Positions 25,644-34,293 of a stretch of DNA of 64,000 nt are shown here, piece after piece. Source of the stretch: Sphingobium amiense (lineage in GTDB: Bacteria; Pseudomonadota; Alphaproteobacteria; Sphingomonadales; Sphingomonadaceae); contig NZ_AP018664.1 in NCBI RefSeq assembly GCF_003967075.1, positions 3,286,001-3,350,000 of the forward strand, written 5' to 3'. The notes under the pieces are model-generated. The model saw only the letters and a program-made list of their open reading frames with translations, was not told where the DNA came from and searched no databases. The translations under genes and the position numbers were made by a program. Position 1 is the stretch's first letter. Each line of letters begins with the position of its first letter.

Positions 25644-27968
25644 TCAGAGCGGGTTGCCATTCTCGTCGCGCAGAACTTCGCGGCGGCCGACATGGTTGGG
25701 GGGGCCGACCAGCCCTTCCTCCTCCATCTTTTCGATGAGGCGCGCGGCGCTGTTATAGCCGACGCGGAGCTGGCGCTGCAGCCAGCTCGTCGACGCCTTC
25801 TGGTTCTCGAACACGAGCTGGCAGGCCTTGCGGAACAGTTGCGCGTCGGGGCTGTCGTCGCCCAGATCGACGCCATCGAGCGCGAAGCTGCCTTCCTCCG
25901 GCTCTTCGGTGACGGCGGAGATATAGTCGGGCTGGCCCTGCGCGCGCCAGTGATCGGCGACCACGCGCACCTCGTCATCGGACACGAAGGGGCCATGGAC
26001 GCGCATCAGCCCCTTGCCCCCGTGCATGTAGAGCATGTCGCCCTTGCCCAGCAGTTGCTCCGCGCCCTGTTCGCCGAGGATCGTGCGGCTGTCGATCTTC
26101 GACGTGACGAAGAAGCTGATGCGGGTCGGCAGGTTAGCCTTGATGACGCCGGTGATGACGTCGACCGACGGGCGCTGCGTCGCGAGGATCAGGTGAATGC
26201 CCGCGGCGCGCGCTTTCTGCGCGAGGCGCTGGATCAGGAACTCGACTTCCTTGCCCGCCGTCATCATGAGGTCGGCCAGTTCGTCCACCACCACGACGAT
26301 CTGCGGCAGCGGCTGGAAATCGAGCTGCTCCTCCTCGTAGATCGGCTTGCCGGTTTCGCCGTCATAGCCGGTCTGGACGCGGCGGCCCAGGGGCTTGCCC
26401 TTCGCCTTCGCGGCGCGGACCTTTTCGTTATAATTGGCGAGGTTGCGGACGGAAATGGACGCCATCATGCGATAGCGGTCCTCCATCTGCTCCACCGCCC
26501 ATTTGAGCGCGCGAATCGCCTTGGCCGGCTCCGTCACCACGGGCGAGAGCAGATGCGGGATGTCGTCATAGGTCGACAGTTCCAGCATCTTGGGGTCGAT
26601 CATGATGAGCCGTAGCTGATCGGGCGTCATGCGGTAGAGCAGCGACAGGATCATGGCGTTGAGGCCCACCGACTTGCCCGATCCGGTCGTGCCCGCGATC
26701 AGCAGGTGGGGCATGGGCGCCAGATCGGCGATGATCGGTTCGCCCGAGATATTCTTGCCGAGGATGATCGGCAGCGTCGCTTCCTGCGCGAACTGTTCGG
26801 AGGTGATGAGTTCGCGGAAGGACACACCCTCCCGGTGCGCGTTGGGCAGTTCGATGCCGATGACGGTGCGGCCGGGAATGGTCGCGACGCGCGCCGACAG
26901 CGCCGACATGTTGCGCGCGATGTCGTCGGCCAGCGCGATGACGCGGCTTGCCTTGATGCCGGGCGCGGGTTCCAGTTCATACATGGTGACGACCGGGCCG
27001 GGGCGCACTTCGGTGATGTTGCCCTTCACATGAAAGTCGTCGAGCACCGATTCGAGCAGGCGAGCGTTCCGTTCCAGCGCGGCCTTGTCGATCTTGCCGC
27101 CCTGATTGGCGGGAATCGGATTGAGGAGGTCGGGCGAGGGCAGCGAGCTGTGGCCGAACAGATCGTCCTGGCTGACGGGCGCCATGGCGCGCTGCGCCGG
27201 GGCGGGCTTGGGCGACTGGATCGTGATCGGCGGCTTGGGTTCGTTCATCACCTGCCTGCGCGGGGGGATGACGCGCTCCGCCGGTTCGTCATCCTCGTCG
27301 AACAGATCGTCGCGCGGCGGGGAGCCTGCCAGCGCAAGGGCCGGACGCGGCAGGCCGAGGCGCGGGAGGCTGGGTCGGCGCAGGGCGATGATCGGCTTTT
27401 CGAGCGCAAGGCTGCGATACCAGACGAAGAAACCGGCGATCAGAGCGGCGATGACGAGCGCGCCCCTGATCCACGGCGCGGCGGCAGGCGCCTGCGCGGT
27501 CAGGCTGGCGATCCCCTTGGCGGTGACGAGACCGATGACGCCGCCCCAGCCCGCGGGCAGGCCGACCAGCGGCTCGGTCTGGAACAGAGCCAGCGCAATA
27601 CCGATAAGCGCGATGCCGATTAAGCTCTTGCCGAACTGCCCCTTCCAACCGCTCATGTCCTGATCGCCCCACAGCCGCCGCGCGGTGATCGCCATCAGCG
27701 GGAGGATCAGCGCCACGGGCACGCCCAGCAGCCAGAGCAGGAAATCGGCGGCCCACGCGCCGGGCTGCGCCATGATGTTGGCGACATGATCGCCCGCCAC
27801 GGTGTTCATCGACGGATCGCTGGGCGCATAGCTGAGCAGCGCGAGCGCGACGAACAGGGTCGCGGCGATCAGCGCCAGCGCGCCGATCAGCGCGCCGCTG
27901 CGAATGAGGCTGCGCTTGAGCATCTCGCGCCATTCCGGCTGTCTCTTGACGGTGCGGCCGACGGCCAT
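25644..27968 (-). CDS. ftsK: DNA translocase FtsK
   Basis: 774 residues; couples chromosome dimer resolution and terminus segregation to division. Four transmembrane segments fill roughly residues 15-190 (LIGALALIAATLFVALALL and following). A fairly short linker with DEDDEPAERVIPPRRQ leads to the motor: Walker A IAGTTGSGKSVGLN, LIMIDPKMLELS and VVVDELADLMM, then ATQRPSVDVITG. The C-terminal winged-helix gamma domain (KASTSWLQRQLRVGYNSAARLIEKMEEEG) would read KOPS-type sequences. ATG 27968 is chosen over 28004 because it starts with the family's short cytosolic leader. Small RNA B follows directly. Confidence 0.94.
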   Translation of the reverse strand: MAVGRTVKRQPEWREMLKRSLIRSGALIGALALIAATLFVALALLSYAPSDPSMNTVAGDHVANIMAQPGAWAADFLLWLLGVPVALILPLMAITARRLWGDQDMSGWKGQFGKSLIGIALIGIALALFQTEPLVGLPAGWGGVIGLVTAKGIASLTAQAPAAAPWIRGALVIAALIAGFFVWYRSLALEKPIIALRRPSLPRLGLPRPALALAGSPPRDDLFDEDDEPAERVIPPRRQVMNEPKPPITIQSPKPAPAQRAMAPVSQDDLFGHSSLPSPDLLNPIPANQGGKIDKAALERNARLLESVLDDFHVKGNITEVRPGPVVTMYELEPAPGIKASRVIALADDIARNMSALSARVATIPGRTVIGIELPNAHREGVSFRELITSEQFAQEATLPIILGKNISGEPIIADLAPMPHLLIAGTTGSGKSVGLNAMILSLLYRMTPDQLRLIMIDPKMLELSTYDDIPHLLSPVVTEPAKAIRALKWAVEQMEDRYRMMASISVRNLANYNEKVRAAKAKGKPLGRRVQTGYDGETGKPIYEEEQLDFQPLPQIVVVVDELADLMMTAGKEVEFLIQRLAQKARAAGIHLILATQRPSVDVITGVIKANLPTRISFFVTSKIDSRTILGEQGAEQLLGKGDMLYMHGGKGLMRVHGPFVSDDEVRVVADHWRAQGQPDYISAVTEEPEEGSFALDGVDLGDDSPDAQLFRKACQLVFENQKASTSWLQRQLRVGYNSAARLIEKMEEEGLVGPPNHVGRREVLRDENGNPL

Positions 27969-28125
27969 AACTGCCCCATGTCCCCTAAATGTTCTGTCCG
28001 GCACAATGCGCCGAGGCGGGAGTCGCCGTCAAGTGCGGGTGCGGGCGGTTCGTCGCGGCATCCGTAACAATGCGTATCGCGGCACCATGGGCCGGGCGGT
28101 AGACCCGCGTCAAAGGAGCCGACCG

Positions 28126-28224
28126 ATGATCGCCACTGTCTACCCCGTCCTCGTCCTTGCCGCGCTGGCTTTCTTTGCGGCAACGCTGATCGCCCTCAGC
28201 GTCGAGGATTGGCAGAAGAGCTAA
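28126..28224 (+). CDS. 32-residue single-pass membrane protein
   Basis: A very short gene with a textbook ribosome binding site (AAAGGAG, seven bases before ATG). The product MIATVYPVLVLAALAFFAAT continues to ...EDWQKS and is one transmembrane helix with a charged C-terminal tail. No family recognised; such proteins often modulate membrane complexes. It is divergent from ftsK (158 bases between starts) and its 3' end overlaps the GNAT gene by 29 bases on the other strand. Coding potential is supported by the ribosome binding site and hydrophobic pattern only. Confidence 0.6.
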   Translation: MIATVYPVLVLAALAFFAATLIALSVEDWQKS

Positions 28225-28693
28225 GAGCGACCAGCGCTTCGCCGTCCAGCCGCTGCACCGTCCATTCGTCCATGGCGCGCCCGCCGATAGCGCGGTAAAA
28301 GGCGATGGCGGGCGCGTTCCAGTCGAGCACCGACCATTCGAGCCGGGCGCAGTCGCGCTCGATCGCAAGGGTCGCGAGGCGCGCCAGCAGCGCTCGCCCC
28401 GCGCCGAGACCGCGCGCTTCCGGGCGGACGAACAGATCCTCCAGATAAATGCCCGGCCGCCCTTCGAAGGTCGAGAAATTGTGGAAGAAGAGCGCGAAGC
28501 CCACCGCCGCGCCTTCATGATCCGCGATCAGCACCTCCGCCATGGGACGCGGGCCGAACAGGTGGCGGGCCAGCATATCGCGATCCGCCTTCGCTTCATG
28601 GGCAAGCCGTTCATAGTCCGCAAGCGCGCGGATGAAGGCGATGATCGTGTCGAGATCATCGGGTCGCGCATCGCGGATCGTGACGCCGCTCAT
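28196..28693 (-). CDS. GNAT family N-acetyltransferase (spermidine/diamine acetyltransferase-like)
   Basis: 165 residues. The GNAT core is intact: IRDARPDDLDTIIAFIRALADYER, LFFHNFSTFEGRPGIYLEDLFV (strand 4) and the acetyl-CoA loop RPEARGLGAGRALLARLA. The segment EWSVLDWNAPAIAFYRAIGG matches the diamine (SSAT-type) branch, suggesting a polyamine or small-amine substrate, but specificity cannot be read from sequence. ATG 28693 overlaps the stop of the EamA gene by four bases, so both are co-translated. Confidence 0.87.
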   Translation of the reverse strand: MSGVTIRDARPDDLDTIIAFIRALADYERLAHEAKADRDMLARHLFGPRPMAEVLIADHEGAAVGFALFFHNFSTFEGRPGIYLEDLFVRPEARGLGAGRALLARLATLAIERDCARLEWSVLDWNAPAIAFYRAIGGRAMDEWTVQRLDGEALVALSSSANPRR

Positions 28694-29586
28694 GCCGCCC
28701 CCGCCTCCACATGGGCGAGATCCGCCGGTTTCGAACGCGCGGCGATCAGGCAACCGGCGACGATCAGCAGCGCGCCCGCCAGCGTCGTCCAGGTGAGCCG
28801 CTCGCCAAACACCAGCCAGCCCATGATCGCGGCCCAGAGAAAAGCGCTATATTCCACCGGAATGAGCCGCTGCGCCTCCGCCCGCGCATAGGCCCAGGCC
28901 AGCGAGGCGAGCGAGGTGAAGGCGAGCGCGGCGGCCAGAACGACAAGAGGAACGGATTTCAACGGCGGCGGCGCAAGCAACAGCGCCGCGCCCGGCGCGA
29001 ACGCGCCAAGCATCACCAGATGCTGAAAGAAGGCGACTTCGATGGGGGACGCGACCTGCGCCTGCCGCCGCTGGATGATGAGGTTCCACGCGAAGAGCAC
29101 AGCCGACGCCAGCACCGCCAGCGCGCCGAGCAGAGCGTCCGGTTCGTAACGGCCCTGCAGGCGGCCCGACAGGATGACTCCGACCCCGAGCAGGCCGAGC
29201 AGCGACGCGCCGATCGCCTGCCGGCCAACCTTCTCCCCCAGCAACAGCGCGGCGAGGTAGAGCGCGATCAGCGGCGCGATGAAGGACAGGGCGATGGCTT
29301 CGGCCAGCGGCAGGCGCATGATCGCCCAGAAGAAGAGCAGCGCCATTGCCGCCACCACGACACCGCGCAGCAGGTGAATGCGCAGCACCGCCGCGACTGG
29401 CCAGCGCTGGCGCGCCAGCAGCATCAGCACAGCGCCCATGACCGTGCCCGCGACCGCCCGCCAGAACAGCGCATTATACAGGCCGATGGAGAGGCTGAGA
29501 CCCTTCATCGCCGCATCCATCACGGAAAACAGCGCAACGCCGATACAGCATACGGCAAAGGGAATGGCGAAACCGCGCGAGGACAT
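28690..29586 (-). CDS. EamA/DMT family transporter
   Basis: 298 residues with about ten predicted transmembrane helices in two EamA repeats (first about 10-140 with MRLPLAEAIALSFIAPLIALYLAALLLGE; second about 150-280 with RLIPVEYSAFLWAAIMGWLVFGERL). This drug/metabolite transporter family exports metabolites, amino acids or solutes; the substrate is unknown. The stop overlaps the start of the GNAT acetyltransferase gene (ATGA), an arrangement that could suggest handling of the same amine compound, though this is inference. Confidence 0.87.
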   Translation of the reverse strand: MSSRGFAIPFAVCCIGVALFSVMDAAMKGLSLSIGLYNALFWRAVAGTVMGAVLMLLARQRWPVAAVLRIHLLRGVVVAAMALLFFWAIMRLPLAEAIALSFIAPLIALYLAALLLGEKVGRQAIGASLLGLLGVGVILSGRLQGRYEPDALLGALAVLASAVLFAWNLIIQRRQAQVASPIEVAFFQHLVMLGAFAPGAALLLAPPPLKSVPLVVLAAALAFTSLASLAWAYARAEAQRLIPVEYSAFLWAAIMGWLVFGERLTWTTLAGALLIVAGCLIAARSKPADLAHVEAGAA

Positions 29587-29602
29587 GGTGGAGGACGCGG
29601 CC

Positions 29603-30760
29603 TTATTCCGCCGCCACCTTGCCCGCGTCGGTGGTTTCGGCTTCGAGCTTCGCGGCTTCGATCTCCGCCGCCTTCGCTTCGACGAGCGCGACGATATGGT
29701 CGATCATGCCTTCGTTCTGCACGGTGTGATCGGTGAGGCCCGAAAGATAGACCATATGCTTGCCCGCGCCGCCGCCGGTGAGACCGATGTCGGTTTCGCG
29801 CGCTTCGCCGGGACCGTTGACCACACAGCCGAGGACGGAGAGCGACAGGGGCGTGTGGATATGCTGGAGCCGCTCTTCCAGCGCCTGCACGGTGCGGATC
29901 ACGTCAAAGCCCTGCCGCGCGCAGGACGGGCAGGATATGACCTTGACGCCGCGGGTGCGGATTCCGAGCGATTTGAGGATTTCATAGCCGACGCGCACTT
30001 CCTCCTCCGGTTCGGCGGAGAGGGAGACGCGGATCGTGTCGCCGATGCCGGCCCAGAGCAGGTTGCCGATGCCGATGGCGCTCTTGACCGTGCCGCCGAT
30101 AAGGCCGCCCGCTTCGGTGATGCCAAGGTGCAGCGGGCAATCGACGGCTTCGGCGAGCTGCATATAGGCGGCGACCGCGAGGAACACGTCGCTGGCCTTC
30201 ACCGCAACCTTATATTCGTGGAAATCCTGATCCTGGAGCAGCCTGATATGATCGAGCGCGGATTCGACCAGCGCTTCGGGGCAAGGCTCGCCATATTTTT
30301 CGAGCAGGTCTTTTTCGAGGCTCCCGGCGTTGACGCCGATGCGGATCGAACAGCCATTGGCCTTGGCGGCGTCCACCACTTCCTTGACCCGCGCCTCGGA
30401 ACCGATGTTGCCGGGGTTGATACGCAGGCAGGCCGCGCCTGCGTCGGCGGCTTCGAGCGCGCGCTTGTAGTGGAAATGGATGTCGGCGACGATGGGGACG
30501 CGGGCGGCGCGGACGATCTGTTTCAGGGCGGCGGTCGATTCCTCGTCGGGGCAGGAGACGCGGATGATGTCCACGCCCGCTTCCTCGCAGCGGCGGATCT
30601 GGTCGATGGTCGCGCGGACGTCATGCGTCAGCGTGTTGGTCATGGTCTGGACCGTGACCGGCGCGCCGCCGCCCACCGGCACATTGCCGACCATGATCTG
30701 ACGGCTCTGGCGGCGGGCAATGTCGCGCCAGGGGCGAAGGCCGGGATTATGATCGGACAT
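29603..30760 (-). CDS. ispG: 4-hydroxy-3-methylbut-2-en-1-yl diphosphate synthase (IspG/GcpE)
   Basis: 385 residues; penultimate enzyme of the MEP isoprenoid pathway. The N-terminal TIM barrel includes [20 protein letters not shown] and [11 protein letters not shown]. The C-terminal 4Fe-4S site has the cysteines of [12 protein letters not shown] and the [12 protein letters not shown] motif. A C-terminal Glu/Ala-rich tail is extra. ATG 30760 yields [22 protein letters not shown]. It is upstream of eamA (16 bases) and 52 bases from fadL, all on the minus strand. Confidence 0.96.
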   Translation of the reverse strand: MSDHNPGLRPWRDIARRQSRQIMVGNVPVGGGAPVTVQTMTNTLTHDVRATIDQIRRCEEAGVDIIRVSCPDEESTAALKQIVRAARVPIVADIHFHYKRALEAADAGAACLRINPGNIGSEARVKEVVDAAKANGCSIRIGVNAGSLEKDLLEKYGEPCPEALVESALDHIRLLQDQDFHEYKVAVKASDVFLAVAAYMQLAEAVDCPLHLGITEAGGLIGGTVKSAIGIGNLLWAGIGDTIRVSLSAEPEEEVRVGYEILKSLGIRTRGVKVISCPSCARQGFDVIRTVQALEERLQHIHTPLSLSVLGCVVNGPGEARETDIGLTGGGAGKHMVYLSGLTDHTVQNEGMIDHIVALVEAKAAEIEAAKLEAETTDAGKVAAE

Positions 30761-30812
30761 GGAAAAGGGGCTCCGTAAGCTACGAAGCCCCTATAGAGAT
30801 TCCCGCCGCCGA

Positions 30813-32114
30813 TTAGAAGCGCAGCGTCACCGATGCCGCGACCTGATCCGCGTTGCCGCTGGTCTGTGCCAGCGTCGTCGCCGTGACGGTGGCGGGCGCG
30901 GGATAATAGCTGTCGGGGCGGATGATGTTCGCCTTTTCCACGAAGGTATGCGCGTAGCTGAGGTTGAGCGCAGCGGCGGGCGAGATGTTGAAGGTCGCCC
31001 CGCCGGTCAGCCACACGCGGTCGCCATCGGGCACGCGGGTCGTCAGATGCTGCGGATTGGTGGGCGTGCGGTCGAACATCGTTCCCGCGCGCAGCGTCAG
31101 CGCGGGGCTGACATCATATTCGGCACCGGCGCTGAACGAATAGCTGTCGCGATAGTCCAGTTCCTTGTTGGTGGTGCCAGTCGCCGATGTGACCGCGATA
31201 CCCCTGAACTTCGACCAGTTATACCATTTGCCCGTCAGCATCGCGCGCAGGCCGGGCGTCAGCCGGTGCATCATCGACACGGTGACGATGTCGGGCAGGT
31301 TGAGCGGCGCGGTGGCGGCGAAGCTGCCATTGCCCGCCGCGATCGGGCCGAGCAGCCCGGAAACGGTCTGCGTCCCTTCCAGATGCTGATTGATGCCCTT
31401 GCGGAAATGGACGCCGAAATTGGTGTCGCCGGTGGTGTAGAACACGCCTGCGTTCCAGCCGACCGACCAGTCATGCCCCTTGAGGCTGGCGAAACCGTCG
31501 GCGGGCGCCAGCGGCGAAAGCTGCGGCAGGGCGTTGGTGAGCGTCGCCTTCACATATTGCACGTCGACGCCGCCGCCCACGGACAGGCCATCGGTCAGCT
31601 TATAAGCGAAGGACGGCTGGATATTATAGGTTTTGAGGTCGGTGTAGAGCGAGTCGTAGCGGCCGAAGAAACCGTCATCATATTCAAGCTTCAGGCCGAA
31701 GGGCGCGTTGACGCCGAGGCCCAGCCACAGCCGGTCGCTGACCTGCGCGCTGGCGTAGAAGCTGGGGACCGGAATGACGCTGTCGAAGGGGTTGCCGCCG
31801 TCATTGCCCGTGATCGGAGCGCGCACGGGCAGGCCGGGGATCGACCGGTAGCTGCCGCGATTGGTCTGATGCGCCGACGCCATCAGGGCGGACGCGCCCG
31901 CCGAAAGCTGGATACCCTGAAGCTGCGTCATCGCGGCGGGGTTGAAATAGATGGTGGAGGGGTCATCGCCCGCCGCGGCGCCGCCGGACAGGGCGCGCCC
32001 GGTTTCGATGGGCGACTGTTCCTGAAGGTAGAAGCCGCCGGCGAGGGCGCTTCCCGGCGCGGCGAGCGCGAGCGTGGCGAGCAGGCTGGGGACGAAACGG
32101 TGGCGAAGGGACAT
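30813..32114 (-). CDS. FadL/OmpP1/TodX family outer membrane channel
   Basis: 433 residues. A signal peptide (MSLRHRFVPSLLATLALAAPGSALA|GGFYLQEQS) is followed by the FadL hatch-like N-terminus: GRALSGGAAAGDDPSTIYFNPAAMTQL, the family's NPAgm element. Alternating beta-strands continue to a C-terminal SVTLRF with terminal Phe, the BAM signal. FadL channels import long-chain fatty acids or hydrophobic compounds; the substrate is not predictable. AGAGGA precedes ATG 32114 by about six bases and could pair in part with small RNA A/B. The next upstream element is candidate small RNA A. Confidence 0.9.
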   Translation of the reverse strand: MSLRHRFVPSLLATLALAAPGSALAGGFYLQEQSPIETGRALSGGAAAGDDPSTIYFNPAAMTQLQGIQLSAGASALMASAHQTNRGSYRSIPGLPVRAPITGNDGGNPFDSVIPVPSFYASAQVSDRLWLGLGVNAPFGLKLEYDDGFFGRYDSLYTDLKTYNIQPSFAYKLTDGLSVGGGVDVQYVKATLTNALPQLSPLAPADGFASLKGHDWSVGWNAGVFYTTGDTNFGVHFRKGINQHLEGTQTVSGLLGPIAAGNGSFAATAPLNLPDIVTVSMMHRLTPGLRAMLTGKWYNWSKFRGIAVTSATGTTNKELDYRDSYSFSAGAEYDVSPALTLRAGTMFDRTPTNPQHLTTRVPDGDRVWLTGGATFNISPAAALNLSYAHTFVEKANIIRPDSYYPAPATVTATTLAQTSGNADQVAASVTLRF

Positions 32115-32311
32115 GGCAGATCCTCTGCTGAAGGCGACTCTTATCGTGCGGTCCGGTGGCGCGTCGAAAGGGCGCGACCCGGTTCTATGGCCCGCCGCTT
32201 AGCAAAAATAAGGTTAATTTCCAGTGCCCGTGCCGGGCGGACATGCCGCTTTTCCGGAGCGCCGTGACAGTTACGCTACGGCTGCGCCGTGGAGGATCGC
32301 GGAAAAAAGGC

Positions 32312-32337
32312 AAAAAAAAGCCGCCTCGGAAGGCGGC
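32312..32337 (-). terminator. Rho-independent terminator of small RNA A
   Basis: Minus-strand stem GCCGCCT/AGGCGGC (plus 32320-32326 and 32331-32337) with a tetraloop, followed by eight T (plus A-run 32312-32319). It also terminates leftward readthrough from pgm and isolates fadL. Confidence 0.88.
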
Positions 32338-32442
32338 CTTGAAGTTTTAGGAGAGGATGCCTGAAAGGCCCGTTCCTTTTGCGGTGCAGCGTGCTTCGCC
32401 GCAAATGCGAAAAGTGCGGGCACGGTTGCGTTTGTTGCAATC
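32312..32442 (-). ncRNA. Candidate small RNA A, between pgm and fadL
   Basis: The otherwise empty 392 bases between fadL and pgm hold a second copy of the element downstream of ftsK. A block of 34 bases (32345-32378) is identical to 25540-25573; further blocks GCCGCAAATGCGAA, GGTTGCG and TGCAATC lie at identical spacing. Read on the minus strand it folds into TTTGCGG/CCGCAAA, then GCCT-TTC-AGGC, then unpaired ATCCTCTCCTAAAA, then a terminator. The middle stem differs in sequence between copies but is placed the same. The 5' end and promoter are not identified; the remaining sequence up to pgm (32443-32506) shows nothing clear. Confidence 0.62.
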
Positions 32443-32506
32443 ACTTTACAATTTACCGGTTTCCGTAAGGGAAAGTTGCGGCGAAAGACTTTTCGACCTG
32501 CCTCTT

Positions 32507-33883
32507 TCAGTGCCTGTCGGGCAGCGAAAGGCCCACGGCGGACAGGTGCGAATCGAGTTCCGCCAGCAGACGAATCAGGGCGGCGGTATCATCGCCCTCC
32601 GCGCGCACGACCAGTGCGCCCTGCGTATTGGACGCGCGCAGCAGCCACCAGCCATCGGCGGTGCGGACGCGCACGCCGTCCAGCTCCACCATGTCCGCGC
32701 CCGCGCTTCGCAACCGGCTGGCGACGCGTTCCACGATGCCGAATTTCTCCTCGTCGGGGACGGGAATGTGCAGTTCCGGAGTGATCGCGCCGGTCGGCAT
32801 CGCGTCGGCCAGAGCCGCGACCGGGCATCGCGCAGCGGACAGGAGCCGGATCAGGCGGACGGCGGCATAGAGTGCGTCGTCATAGCCCGGATGATCGTCG
32901 GCGAAAAAGAGATGCCCGGTCGTTTCGCCGCCCAGCGCCGCGCCAATCTGCTTCATTCTGGACTTGATATGGCTGTGCCCCGCCTTCCACATGTCGGGCC
33001 GCCCGCCCAGCGTGGCGATGCGGTCGAACACCGCCTGGCTGGTCTTCACATCGGCCACGATCGCCGCGCCGGGGTGCTTTTGCAGCATATCGGCGGCGAA
33101 GATGCCGAGCAGCCGGTCGCCCGCAATGGCGCGGCCCTGATGGTCGATCACGCCGATGCGGTCGCCATCGCCGTCGAAGGCCACTCCGAAATCGAGCCGC
33201 TTTGAGAGGACCAGCGCGCGCAGATCGGCAAGGTTGGCGTCCACGGCAGGATCGGGATGATGATGCGGGAAGTGACCGTCGACACGGGTGAAGAGCAGAT
33301 GATGCTCACCGGGCAGGCGCTGCGCCAGTTGCTCGACCGCCGGACCGGCGGCGCCGCTGCCCGTGTCCCAGCCGATGCGAAGCGGACGGCCATCGAAACC
33401 CTGCATCAGCCGGTCGACATAGGTTTCGAGCATGTCGACGCCGGTTGCGCGACCCGACCCGCTTTCCCAGTCGCCCTGCGCCGCCATTTGCCCGAGCCGC
33501 TGGATGTCCGCGCCGAAGAAGGGCGCATGGGCGTGCACCAGCTTGAAGCCATTCTGGTCGGCGGGATTATGGCTGCCGGTTATCTGTATGCCGCCGTCCA
33601 CATCGCCCGTCATTTCGGCATGATATAGCATCGGCGTCGGGCCGAGGCCGATGCGGAGCACGTCGATGCCGGTCTGCGTCAGCCCTTCGACCAGCGCGCT
33701 TTCCAGCATGGGCGAACTCAGCCGTCCGTCATAGCCCACTGCCACCCGGCGTCCGCCTGCGCGCGCGATGACGGTGCCGAAGCTGCGGCCGAGCGCCCAT
33801 GCGTCGGCCTCGTGCAGCGTCTTCCCCACGGTGCCGCGCACATCATATTCGCGGAGCAGGGTGGGATGGAAACTATGGCTCAC
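32507..33883 (-). CDS. Phosphomannomutase/phosphoglucomutase
   Basis: 458 residues of the alpha-D-phosphohexomutase family, interconverting 6- and 1-phosphates of mannose or glucose for exopolysaccharide and LPS precursors. The four signature loops are present: active-site Ser QITGSHNPADQNGFK, metal-binding FDGDGDRIGV, sugar-binding GGETTGHLFF and phosphate-binding LLRASNTQGAL. The N-terminus is LLREYDVRGTVG. The start is GTG 33883, which overlaps the J-domain gene's stop by four bases (GTGA). It is the last gene of the mipZ - J-domain - pgm unit. Confidence 0.92.
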   Translation of the reverse strand: MSHSFHPTLLREYDVRGTVGKTLHEADAWALGRSFGTVIARAGGRRVAVGYDGRLSSPMLESALVEGLTQTGIDVLRIGLGPTPMLYHAEMTGDVDGGIQITGSHNPADQNGFKLVHAHAPFFGADIQRLGQMAAQGDWESGSGRATGVDMLETYVDRLMQGFDGRPLRIGWDTGSGAAGPAVEQLAQRLPGEHHLLFTRVDGHFPHHHPDPAVDANLADLRALVLSKRLDFGVAFDGDGDRIGVIDHQGRAIAGDRLLGIFAADMLQKHPGAAIVADVKTSQAVFDRIATLGGRPDMWKAGHSHIKSRMKQIGAALGGETTGHLFFADDHPGYDDALYAAVRLIRLLSAARCPVAALADAMPTGAITPELHIPVPDEEKFGIVERVASRLRSAGADMVELDGVRVRTADGWWLLRASNTQGALVVRAEGDDTAALIRLLAELDSHLSAVGLSLPDRH

Positions 33884-34293
33884 GGTTCCGCGCGGTCGGC
33901 GAGCAAGATGTCGCGCGCGGCGTTGATCTGCGCAGCGAGCGCTTCGGTGCCGCCCTTGTCGGGATGGACCGACGCGATGAGGCGGCGGTGCGCGGCGCGG
34001 ATGGCGGCGGCGCTCGCGTCGGGCGCGACACCCAGCAGCGCGCGCGCCTGCGCCACGGTGTCGGCGCGGGGCGGGGCGGCAGGTGCGATGCGGCGCCTGC
34101 CCTGCCTGGCGAAGAAGAGCGCAGCGCCGAGCAGCAGCGGCGCGCCGATCACCGGCTTGCCCTTCGCCGCCATCACCGCGCCGACCAGCGCCGCCCCCAG
34201 CACCATGCCATCCTTTGCGCTCATGCGTTGGAGCTTCCCCGTCCAGATCAGCCAGACCGCAAGGCCCGCGAGCAGCAGCGCCAGCAGGCCCAT
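33880..34293 (-). CDS. Membrane-anchored J-domain (DnaJ-like) protein
   Basis: 137 residues. Two N-terminal transmembrane helices (LLALLLAGLAVWLIWTG; MVLGAALVGAVMAAKG... LLLGAALFFA) are followed by a cytosolic J-domain (about 78-135): QARALLGVAPDASAAAIRAAHRRLIASVHPDKGG with the essential HPD intact. It resembles small Tim14/DjlC-like membrane J-proteins that recruit DnaK. Its ATG shares one base with the mipZ stop (TGATG), and its stop overlaps the GTG of pgm, implying coupled translation across the three genes. Confidence 0.87.
   Translation of the reverse strand: MGLLALLLAGLAVWLIWTGKLQRMSAKDGMVLGAALVGAVMAAKGKPVIGAPLLLGAALFFARQGRRRIAPAAPPRADTVAQARALLGVAPDASAAAIRAAHRRLIASVHPDKGGTEALAAQINAARDILLADRAEP

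Noticed and set aside
25552..25758. Small plus-strand reading frame beginning MPERPVP with a matching one at 32357
   Set aside because: The two share the start and spacing, but there is no conserved stop codon: both run on antisense into ftsK or pgm. The Shine-Dalgarno core is only about 3 bases from the ATG. The minus-strand structured RNA with terminator explains the conservation better. Coding cannot be fully excluded.
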